DNA of 64,000 nt from Mesorhizobium erdmanii USDA 3471 (GTDB lineage Bacteria > Pseudomonadota > Alphaproteobacteria > Rhizobiales > Rhizobiaceae). Below the pieces are notes generated by a model. That model saw only the letters and a list, made by a program, of their open reading frames with translations. It did no database searches and was not told the origin of the DNA. Within the stretch, counting starts at the first letter, position 1. Every line of letters begins with the position of its first letter. The stretch lies in contig NZ_AXAE01000033.1 in assembly GCF_000472705.1 (NCBI RefSeq), forward strand, positions 193 through 64,192, in the 5' to 3' direction. This document shows, in pieces, positions 42,781-50,695 of this stretch. Both the position numbers and the translations under genes were made by a program.

Positions 42781-43800
42781 ATGGAAACGATCTCGATCGT
42801 TCTGGCAAGTAGACCGGAGGGAATGCCGGGTCGTGAGCACTTCAGGATTGAGGAAACCGACCTCCCCGAACCGGAAGAAAACCAGATAACCCTCCGCGTC
42901 CTGTTTCTTTCGCTGGATCCCTATATGCGCGGACGAATGAGCGATGCAAAATCGTATGCCAAGCCAGTTCCTGTCGGCGGCGTCATGGAAGGCGAGGCGG
43001 TCTGCGAAGTCCTGCAGTCGCGCAGCGAGTGGTTCAAATCGGGTGAAATCGTCCGGGCGATGACCGGCTGGTGCACGTATGCCGTCGTTGACGCCGCCAA
43101 CGTCAGGCATGTCGACACGCACGGTGCCCCCACCTCGACTGCTCTCGGCGTTCTCGGCATGCCAGGATTCACAGCCTATGGCGGCATGAAGGTAATCGGC
43201 CGGCCGAAGCGAAAAGAGACTGTGGCGGTCGCCGCGGCGTCTGGTCCCGTCGGATCGCTCGTTGGTCAGCTCGCAATGCGCGCAGGTGCGCGCGCCGTGG
43301 GCATCGCCGGCGGTAAGGACAAATGCGATTACGTGAAGAGCGAACTAGGGTTCGATGCCGTCGTGGATCATCGTTCTCCGACCTTCTCATCGGAGCTCGC
43401 GAGCGCCTGTGCCGACGGAATTGACGTCTATTTCGAGAACGTCGGCGGTTACGTCTGGGATGAGGTGCTTCCGTTGCTGAATGTGTATGCGCGGGTTCCG
43501 GTGTGCGGACTGATCGCCCAGTACAATGGTCCAGGCGGATCCGCATCCGACAGGTTACCCGCGAACATGTCCGCGATTCTGAGACGCAGTCTTCACTTAA
43601 GGGGGTTTATCAACACGGAGTTCCTCGAAACGCACTACCACACCTTCCAGAAAGAGATCGGTCCTCTCGTCGCGAGGGGCGAAATCAAATATCGCGAGGA
43701 TGTCGTTGAAGGGCTCGAGAATGCGCCCGAAGCGTTTATCGCAATGCTTTCCGGTGGTAACTTCGGGAAGCTTCTGGTTCGCGTGGCACGTAACGGCTAA
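42781..43800 (+). CDS. NADP-dependent MDR reductase (zinc-free, LTB4DH/CurA-like)
   Basis: The 339-residue product is a zinc-free medium-chain reductase. It shows LSLDPYMRGRMSDAKSYA near the start, LGVLGMPGFTAYGGM, the nucleotide-binding AAASGPVGSLVGQLA, and YFENVGG late. Relatives reduce the C=C bond of alpha,beta-unsaturated ketones and aldehydes using NADPH. This suits removal of reactive enones made from oxidised lipids or xenobiotics. It follows the Ohr gene by 57 bases and precedes an AraC gene by 10 bases. Confidence 0.88.
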   Translation: METISIVLASRPEGMPGREHFRIEETDLPEPEENQITLRVLFLSLDPYMRGRMSDAKSYAKPVPVGGVMEGEAVCEVLQSRSEWFKSGEIVRAMTGWCTYAVVDAANVRHVDTHGAPTSTALGVLGMPGFTAYGGMKVIGRPKRKETVAVAAASGPVGSLVGQLAMRAGARAVGIAGGKDKCDYVKSELGFDAVVDHRSPTFSSELASACADGIDVYFENVGGYVWDEVLPLLNVYARVPVCGLIAQYNGPGGSASDRLPANMSAILRRSLHLRGFINTEFLETHYHTFQKEIGPLVARGEIKYREDVVEGLENAPEAFIAMLSGGNFGKLLVRVARNG

Positions 43801-43810
43801 GGGCGCGCTC

Positions 43811-44788
43811 ATGGAATTCCTTTCTAAACATCGTGTCTTTGCGAGCGGCGATCTCGACGAAGGTGCGAATTTCGCCGGCCAAGTTTGGGAACGGAATCGG
43901 AGCATCAAGACCGACGATCTCCGATACGGCATTCGCTGGAACCAACTCGATATGGAGAAGATCGGCTTCTCCTACATAGAGCATGACTGTGCCGTTGATC
44001 TTACGGCACAGGGCCCTCTCTCTGATCATTTCCGAATATTCTTTCACGAGGATGGATCAATCGGTCATACCGTAAATGGAAAGAAGTTTGACTCGCATGC
44101 CGGCAACGCCGTCACGCACGCGCCTGACACCGATCTCCATCTCGACATCAACCCATTCAAGCTGCTTCTTCTGACGGTTGACGCCGGCGTCATCAGGATA
44201 GGCATGCAGCAACGGTTCAGGAAGGTGCCCGAATTTTCTAACTGGGTGGGCTCGTTGCCGGATAGCGCCCGGCTTGCGACCATGCGTTCCATGGCCAAAT
44301 GGATGGCATCCGAAGCAGAAAGGGATGGCTCTCCCATTGCTGCACCTGGCAACTCTCGAATGCATGCACAGCGGCTTCTTTTGAGCCTTATTGTTGAGTG
44401 TCTATCCGAGACTTCGCCGATTGGCTTCGAGACGGTGCTGGATATCAGCCGAGCGCAAGTCCGCCGCGCTGAAGAGTGGATTGATGCGCATCTGACAGAT
44501 GCGATTGGAATCGACGAGGTTGCAGCCGCGACTGGCGTTGGGGTCCGTTCGCTGCAACAGTACTTCAAGCGCGTCCATGACTGTTCGCCGTACGAGTTCC
44601 TCATTAGGCGGCGGCTTGAAGCGGCTAGGCAGAAGCTCCTTGTGGCCACACCGGAGACGACGGTCACGGCGATAGCAACGGATCTGGGTTTCTTTGAATT
44701 AGGACGCTTTGCTGAACGCTACCGCCACCGTTTCGCTGAAACGCCGTCGACAACGCTAGCGCGAGGTCGGGGAGTTCGCAAACCCTGA
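43811..44788 (+). CDS. AraC-family regulator at the operon end
   Basis: The product is about 325 residues. The N-terminal part resembles the AraC-binding-like region of AraC members such as FeaR-type regulators, and the C-terminal part is the double helix-turn-helix (IGIDEVAAATGVGVRSLQQY, VTAIATDLGFFELGRFAERY, RFAETPS). It starts 10 bases after the MDR reductase, with only a weak ribosome site (AAGGGCG), and is probably co-transcribed with it. It may tune this operon. An earlier in-frame start at 43700 would overlap the reductase and is less likely. Confidence 0.85.
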   Translation: MEFLSKHRVFASGDLDEGANFAGQVWERNRSIKTDDLRYGIRWNQLDMEKIGFSYIEHDCAVDLTAQGPLSDHFRIFFHEDGSIGHTVNGKKFDSHAGNAVTHAPDTDLHLDINPFKLLLLTVDAGVIRIGMQQRFRKVPEFSNWVGSLPDSARLATMRSMAKWMASEAERDGSPIAAPGNSRMHAQRLLLSLIVECLSETSPIGFETVLDISRAQVRRAEEWIDAHLTDAIGIDEVAAATGVGVRSLQQYFKRVHDCSPYEFLIRRRLEAARQKLLVATPETTVTAIATDLGFFELGRFAERYRHRFAETPSTTLARGRGVRKP

Positions 44789-44845
44789 TGAATAGGGCAA
44801 TATGTTAAGGTCGCGCGTTGCGCCGGGCGCGCGCCTACGCGGCCT

Positions 44846-45688
44846 TCAATCCACGCACATCATCCCCTTCTCATCCTGACTTTCTTGTACCTTGCGACCT
44901 CGCGTGTTTCCGCTCGGTCTCTCGTAGCGTGTGATTTGCCCGTGCACGGGAATGGAGAAGTGGAAAGTCGCACCGTGCCCATCGTTGGCCGTGGCCCATA
45001 TTCGGCCGTGATGGCCCTCAATGATCGAGCGGCATACGGAAAGCCCGATCCCCATCCCGTTCGGCTTGGTCGTGTAGAATGTCTCGAAAAGCTTTTCGGT
45101 GTCGGAAGGATCGATGCCAGTACCAGAGTCACGAATGCTAATCGCGACGTTACCCTCGCCATCGGCCCCGGATTTGACGACGAGTTTCCTCGGCCGATCG
45201 TCGACGCCAGCCATCGCCTCCGCCGCGTTGAGGAGGAGATTAAGTATGACCTGCTGCAACTGCACTCGATCCGCATCGACAACGGGAAGGTTGTCAGTGA
45301 AATCAGTGTGCAGGAGCGCGCCCGCTGTCTGCAGTTCGGCAGATGAAAGGGCGATCACCTCCTTCACAGCGATGTTCAGGTCGACCTCCTCTGCGAAGGA
45401 TTCCTTCTTCGAAAGCATCGTCCGGAGCCGTTTGATTATCTTGGACGCACGATCAGCATCGCGGATCGTCCGGCGAACGGTCTCCGCAACTCCTTCGAGA
45501 TTCGGAGGATTGGCCGCAAGCATGCGAATGCATGTGTTGGCGTTGGCCAGAATCCCGGCCAGAGGCTGGTTAATCTCGTGTGCGATTGATGTCGTCATCG
45601 TATTCAGAGTGGCGACACGAGCCACATGAGCGAGGTCGGACCGGGCCCTGGCAGCAGCTGTGAAGGCGAGTAGTTCACGTCTTGTCAT
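44846..45688 (-). CDS. Histidine kinase transmitter without sensor domain
   Basis: The product is about 280 residues containing only HisKA (SIAHEINQPLAGILANANTC, His near residue 37) and HATPase (NLLLNAAEAM, DSGTGI, KPNGMGIGLSVCRSIIEGHH). It closely matches the C-terminal parts of the kinases at 35233 and 53034, but no PAS domain precedes it and none is visible upstream to 45950. It looks like the stump of a larger kinase, though its frame is intact. The start could also be at 45733. Confidence 0.8.
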   Translation of the reverse strand: MTRRELLAFTAAARARSDLAHVARVATLNTMTTSIAHEINQPLAGILANANTCIRMLAANPPNLEGVAETVRRTIRDADRASKIIKRLRTMLSKKESFAEEVDLNIAVKEVIALSSAELQTAGALLHTDFTDNLPVVDADRVQLQQVILNLLLNAAEAMAGVDDRPRKLVVKSGADGEGNVAISIRDSGTGIDPSDTEKLFETFYTTKPNGMGIGLSVCRSIIEGHHGRIWATANDGHGATFHFSIPVHGQITRYERPSGNTRGRKVQESQDEKGMMCVD

Positions 45689-45953
45689 GACGTCATCCCG
45701 AATTGTCCATTTTGCTCGGGTATAAGAACGCAAGTTCTCGCCTCGCCGCTATGCAGGAAGCGAAAAAGAGCCGACTTCGCATTTTGCATAGCCACGCTCA
45801 GGGTTCCATTGGAGCGTTTCGTCTATATCGATGCCTTCTGTCTGATTGCCTGGGGACACGGCGCAGCGATTCTGTTGCTCTCCCCGCCGCCAAACCTGTC
45901 AACTCTGCCGCTCCGGGTTCAACCGTTTGCGTAGCCGATGTAGATGCTGGAGG
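45689..45953. other. Gap upstream of the orphan transmitter
   Basis: No PAS-like or other coding sequence is recognisable, and no copy of the regulon box is present. Confidence 0.35.
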
Positions 45954-47300
45954 CTATTTGCTGGAACTCCAAGATGAGCTTTCGGCCAGCATTCGACGAT
46001 AGGCAGGGAGCGCTAAGGTCAGGAGGCACGTCGAAATCAAACCCGCTCCCGCGACCGAGATGACAAGGGATTTGCCGACAGCGAGGTCGTTTTGGAACAC
46101 GTGCTGCGTCGTTGCTGCGACGATCGTCGGCCCGATACTCAAGCCGAGCACATTGATTGTCATCTGAAACAGAGCGGAGACGAGAGCCCGCATCTGATTT
46201 GGCGTAACCAGTTGCAACGACGCCGCTACGACCCCGATGTAGGCCGACAGGAGAAAAATTACAGGCGCGGCTGCGATGAACGCGACCGTGGCATTCGACG
46301 CCAGGGTTCCCAGTGACAGCGGGACAAATGCAGATGCCATGATGGCAACCGCCCGCAAATTCCCATCGACATACCCTCGCCCTTGCATGTAGCGAGCGAA
46401 CCGCACGCCACCAAGCGCGCCAAGCGGTCCGACGCAAAGATACTCCACACCGAGAACTACGCCTGCTGAGCCCGGACTGACACCGTGGTCTCGGATGAGA
46501 TACGTTGGAAACCATCCAAGGTACCCATAACCCAGCACCGAAAGTGCTGCTGCTCCCAACGTCAGCGGGACATATCCCTGCCAACGCCCCATCACATGTC
46601 GCAGGACCCCGCCCGTCGACAGCGAGGAAACCCGGCCGTCGCGTACATCCTTCAGGAGACCACGGCGCGTGGGTTCGCGAAGGGTAAGAGCCAGCGCACT
46701 GACCATCAAGCCTGGAAGCCCTATCAGCACGAAGACTGCTTGCCAGGACTTAAGCTCACCGAGGATTGGAAGGTATAGCGTCGTGCCCTGCGAGACATAA
46801 CTGACGACGAGCCCACCAACAACGAAGCCAAGGCCGGCACCGACAATTCCGCCCATCATGAATCCTGCCATGGCACGCGGAAGATCGCGTGGCGAATAAG
46901 CATCGGCAAGCATCGAATAAGCGGCCGGAGAGAGCACGCTTTCCCCTATGCCAACTCCGGCACGTGCAATGAACAAACCTCCGAAACTCCTCGCGAAGCC
47001 GCAAGCCACTGTCATCAGACTCCAAAAGCAGATTCCGATCGCGATCAGAACCGAACGATTGCCTCGGTCGGCTAGCCGCCCCGCCGGCAATGAACCAAGT
47101 CCGAACAGAAGCGCGAAAGCCAAGCCTTGAAGAAGGCTTACCTCGACATCGCTGATCCCGAGATCTTGCCGAATTGGACCGATCATGAGTCCGAGGATCT
47201 GTCTGTCCATGAAACTGAACGTATAGGCTGCGGCCAACACAACGACCATGTAGCCGGTTCGCGCGGGTACTTCAGCCGAGATGTCGATACTAGAGCGCAT
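45954..47300 (-). CDS. MFS transporter (Spns-like)
   Basis: The product is about 448 residues with 12 predicted helices. It shows MFS marks FMDRQILGLMIGPIRQDLGI, LPAGRLADRGNRSVLIAIGI and GIGESVLSPAAYSMLADAY, the pattern of the Spinster-like group in proteobacteria. The substrate is unknown. The ATG at 47300 overlaps the end of the upstream winged-helix/NTPase gene by 11 bases and follows AAGGGAG, so the two are translationally linked and the regulator may control this transporter. Confidence 0.85.
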   Translation of the reverse strand: MRSSIDISAEVPARTGYMVVVLAAAYTFSFMDRQILGLMIGPIRQDLGISDVEVSLLQGLAFALLFGLGSLPAGRLADRGNRSVLIAIGICFWSLMTVACGFARSFGGLFIARAGVGIGESVLSPAAYSMLADAYSPRDLPRAMAGFMMGGIVGAGLGFVVGGLVVSYVSQGTTLYLPILGELKSWQAVFVLIGLPGLMVSALALTLREPTRRGLLKDVRDGRVSSLSTGGVLRHVMGRWQGYVPLTLGAAALSVLGYGYLGWFPTYLIRDHGVSPGSAGVVLGVEYLCVGPLGALGGVRFARYMQGRGYVDGNLRAVAIMASAFVPLSLGTLASNATVAFIAAAPVIFLLSAYIGVVAASLQLVTPNQMRALVSALFQMTINVLGLSIGPTIVAATTQHVFQNDLAVGKSLVISVAGAGLISTCLLTLALPAYRRMLAESSSWSSSK

Positions 47301-50115
47301 CGAGTAGCTCCCTTGCTTTGCGAAGATCAGCCGTGTCCAATCCCTCGGTGAAACGGCGGTAAACAGACTCGAGTATACTTCGGCCTTGGTCCGTTCGGCC
47401 AGCTTGGCGGCAGAGCCTCGCGCGGCTAACGGCAATCCGAAGCTCCCACGACGTTGCCCGTTGTTTCGCTGAAAGCTCAGCGGCTTGGTTGAAGCAATGG
47501 TCGGCCAGAGACTCATCCAACCCGTTCGCAATTGCCAACTCGCCCTTCAGCCGAAAGAGCTCCGGAAGATACCAATGCTCCCCTCCTCGTTCCGCGCGAA
47601 CGATGCCCTCTTCGAGTGCTGCTGCAGCCTCATTGAGGCGGCCCATCCCAATCAAACCCTCGGCGAGAATGGCGAGAAACTCCGGGAACCAGCCAGTCCA
47701 TTCGGTCATAAGCACGTCGTCTAGAGTTTTGCGAAGCATGGAGACCCCACGTGACAGATTGCCTTGTTTAACGAGCAACGCCCCTTGCAGCAGTTCTCCG
47801 GTCATGAAAAACGCATTGTAACCATACTGCTTCGAAAGATTTCTCAGCAAAGCGATGGACGCTGACGCCTCCTCGTAGTTTCCCGCGAGGATTTCGATGC
47901 GGCAGACAGCTGCACGCAAGACATTGCACTGAGAGGCCGCAAGCCTATCACTGGAGGCCTCTTCGAGGGCTAGCCGCGTTTCGGCTACCGCTCTATCCGC
48001 GTAGCCTTCGATCCACAGCACAAGGCTCAGCATCGCGCGAGAAACGGCGCGCTCGTTATACCTGAACCATTGGAATTGCTCAGGCTTGACCGGGGGATAC
48101 CTTGCGATCGCCTGCTCGAACAATGCACGCGCCGCAGTATTCTCACCAGCCATCTGCTTCGAGTAGCCCAGGGTGCGTTCTGCCTCGGCTATCCTGACGT
48201 CGTCCTCGGTACTGATCGCCATATCTAACAACTGCTTTGCAATCGGCAAAGATGATGACACATCGCCATTAAACAAGTGGCAAGCCCATATTAGGCGAAG
48301 CGATCGTGACTCCCAGTCCCGATCTTTGAGCCGCTTAGCGATCTCAAGGGATTTGGCTGCTGTCGAATGAGTTTTATGACGCCGTTGTGACGCGCCAAGG
48401 CCGCCAGTACTGCGCATCAAGAGCTGCATCAAGAGGCGTTCGTCATGATCATGCTCGGGATTTTGCCTTTCAATGGCGACTTCGCACCTTTCCGAGCTCT
48501 CCGCCATTAACCCGAGATAGTGCCAGACAGGTACGTAGGCGACGGTCAGTGGGACTCCGAGCACCGGATCGCCATCTTTCGAGAAACACCATTCAAGGGC
48601 AGTTCGCACATTGTCCAGTTCGGCGACGAGACGTCCGATATTTTGTGGGCCAGGCGGCCAGAGGCCCATTCGACCGCCTCTATCCGGCGAACACATGTAC
48701 CGAAAGAACTCGGCGTGTCGCCTTTGGGCCTCCTTCTTCTCACTGAGCTCAGTCAGTTTCTCGTAGCCGTAGGCGCGTGTGGTCTCGAGCAACCGCCAGC
48801 GCCCCGGGATACGTTCTTGAATGACTAGCGACTTGGTGACGAGGCTTGCGATCCATTCAAGGACATTTATCGGGGCCGCTCCGACGCGCCCCAGGACTGC
48901 CGTGGCACCTTCGACGGTGAACCCGCCAGCAAATACCGCGAGGTGACGGAGTAAGATGCGTTCCACATCCGCCAACAGGTCATAGCTCCAGTCTAACGTT
49001 GCCCGAAGGGTTTGGTGTCGGCCAAACTCGATTGCACCCTCAGCGCCCAGTAGCCGAAAGCGATCATCAAGGTTCGCGGCGACGTGCGGAACACCTAACG
49101 CACCTGCGCGGGCTGCGGCGAATTCGATTGCGAGCGGGATGCCATCGAGGCGGCGGCAGATCCCCGCGATTACGGGCGCAAGATCCGATGTCGCGGCCAT
49201 GGAGCGCCGGTCGCTCTCAGCCATGCGAGCGACGAAGAGTTGAGGAGCCGGGCTCGCATAGATAATGGATGGAGCAATAACGTCTGCCGTGGGTACCGCA
49301 AGGGGGGGCAGGCGGTACACATGCTCGCGCTGCACCTGGAGCGGTTCTCGACTTGTCGCGAGAACCCAGACCTTGCCGCATGTTTGAATCAATTCGTTGG
49401 TTAGGGCCGCAGCGGCGCCGGCCATGTGCTCGCAGTTATCGAGCACAAGCAGGATTCTGGCAGCGCCAACCCGCTGCGCCACCAGTTCAGGGGATATGGT
49501 TTCGGCACCGGCAGCGACACCGATTGCCACGGCAACAGCCGAAGCGACAAGCGATGGGTCGGTTACGACCGCGAGATCGACGAAATAGACTTGGTCTTGG
49601 ATTGAAGAACGGAGCTCTTGTGCAAGTCGGACCGCGAGCGCGGTTTTGCCGATGCCACCCGGACCGGTGATTGTGAGAGCACGATTTGCAGGTAGAAGCG
49701 ATTTCAGCTCATCGAGAGCCTCGGATCGACCGATCAATATCTTGCGCTCAGCGGGAAGGTTGCCGCCTCCTGCCAGCCGGATAATGGCAGTTTCCCCGCT
49801 GTCGTTGCTTTCCCAAAGGAGGTCGGAGAGCTTACCTTCAGCAGCACGTATGGCAAAACCGGCGTCAGACGAAATTATCTCGACGTCGCTTCCGTCGAGG
49901 GCCTCCACGAGCTTAGCTATGTTCGCCTGCAAAACTGAATCCGTGATTGCCGCACTAAGCCAGACCGATGCGACGAGTTGATCTTTGGCGACGATAGCGC
50001 CGTCGGCTTTGGCGAGGAGCGCAAGTACATCGAACGCCCGCTCTCCTAGTGGGAGGGCGACCCCATCCCGGCGCAGCTCGCGGCGGGCGTAGTCGATTTC
50101 AAACTCGCCATCCAA
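47290..50115 (-). CDS. Winged-helix/STAND NTPase/TPR regulator
   Basis: The 941-residue product begins with an OmpR/CadC-type winged helix (about residues 1-92, LPLGERAFDVLALLAKADGA). An NTPase domain of NB-ARC/STAND type follows, with Walker A GPGGIGKT at 151-158 and Walker B LLVLDN at 221-226. Next come a winged region (LRATLDWSYDLL, VFAGGFTVEGA) and a long TPR-like helical tail. It is a signal-responsive transcription activator of the type sometimes annotated as predicted ATPase/CadC family. It shares domain order with the gene at 53383 and lies in an operon with the MFS gene. The ligand is unknown. Confidence 0.85.
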   Translation of the reverse strand: MDGEFEIDYARRELRRDGVALPLGERAFDVLALLAKADGAIVAKDQLVASVWLSAAITDSVLQANIAKLVEALDGSDVEIISSDAGFAIRAAEGKLSDLLWESNDSGETAIIRLAGGGNLPAERKILIGRSEALDELKSLLPANRALTITGPGGIGKTALAVRLAQELRSSIQDQVYFVDLAVVTDPSLVASAVAVAIGVAAGAETISPELVAQRVGAARILLVLDNCEHMAGAAAALTNELIQTCGKVWVLATSREPLQVQREHVYRLPPLAVPTADVIAPSIIYASPAPQLFVARMAESDRRSMAATSDLAPVIAGICRRLDGIPLAIEFAAARAGALGVPHVAANLDDRFRLLGAEGAIEFGRHQTLRATLDWSYDLLADVERILLRHLAVFAGGFTVEGATAVLGRVGAAPINVLEWIASLVTKSLVIQERIPGRWRLLETTRAYGYEKLTELSEKKEAQRRHAEFFRYMCSPDRGGRMGLWPPGPQNIGRLVAELDNVRTALEWCFSKDGDPVLGVPLTVAYVPVWHYLGLMAESSERCEVAIERQNPEHDHDERLLMQLLMRSTGGLGASQRRHKTHSTAAKSLEIAKRLKDRDWESRSLRLIWACHLFNGDVSSSLPIAKQLLDMAISTEDDVRIAEAERTLGYSKQMAGENTAARALFEQAIARYPPVKPEQFQWFRYNERAVSRAMLSLVLWIEGYADRAVAETRLALEEASSDRLAASQCNVLRAAVCRIEILAGNYEEASASIALLRNLSKQYGYNAFFMTGELLQGALLVKQGNLSRGVSMLRKTLDDVLMTEWTGWFPEFLAILAEGLIGMGRLNEAAAALEEGIVRAERGGEHWYLPELFRLKGELAIANGLDESLADHCFNQAAELSAKQRATSWELRIAVSRARLCRQAGRTDQGRSILESVYRRFTEGLDTADLRKARELLDAL

Positions 50116-50304
50116 AGCGGGTCCACACTAAAACGAGTTCCGGGTATGCCATGTGACGCCTTCTTAGCAAAAAGCGCGGCTGTCCAAAAGCGTGCGGATA
50201 GGAGGGACAGCAGGACCGTCGCCGCGCGGCCCAGCACAGAATACCGCTCGTCCTTTCAGGGTTACTTGGAGATCTCTAGCCCGGGTTGCGATGTTGACCA
50301 GGTC
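50116..50304. other. Gap between the STAND gene and the receiver remnant
   Basis: Nothing recognisable; it probably contains the promoter of the minus-strand STAND regulator gene. Confidence 0.35.
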
Positions 50305-50695
50305 GGCGCGCCCTGATGACCGCGACCAGCACGTCATCGTCGATAAGTTTCGTCGAGAACTGGACGGCACCGTCCTTCATGGCGCGCTGTTATTTGGAAT
50401 TTCGCCATAGCCCATGATTGGCACAGCGGCCCGTTCGTTCGCGATCTCGTGGTGCGGACCGAGCCATTGAGATGCGGGAACGCGACTTCCAGGATGGCGC
50501 AGTTCGGAAGGGGCACACGGGATGTGATATGAGTAGTCCCGCGGCAACCCGACGATGAGCCATCTAGACTTGAGTACCCTCCGAGGGGGCGAATGTTTCC
50601 GCGCCGTATCCAAAGTCCCGACGAAGGTCCGACAAGGACTTCCGGACGGATTATTGATCGTCGATGACCCCGACTTTGGTTCGATTCCGCCTCAT
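50305..50695 (-). pseudogene. Broken receiver-only response regulator
   Basis: The minus strand starts ATG at 50695, overlapping the kinase stop as ATGA, exactly as in the 37932 pair. It reads TKVGVIDDQ, a stop, then SVRKSLSDLRRDFGYGAETF. After frame changes come CAILEVAFPHLNG (Glu where the phosphoacceptor Asp should be), VPIMGYGEI, and MKDGAVQFSTKLIDDDVLVA. These are the successive blocks of a FixJ-type receiver, with an in-frame TAA at codon 15 and at least two frameshifts. No output domain follows. Confidence 0.8.
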
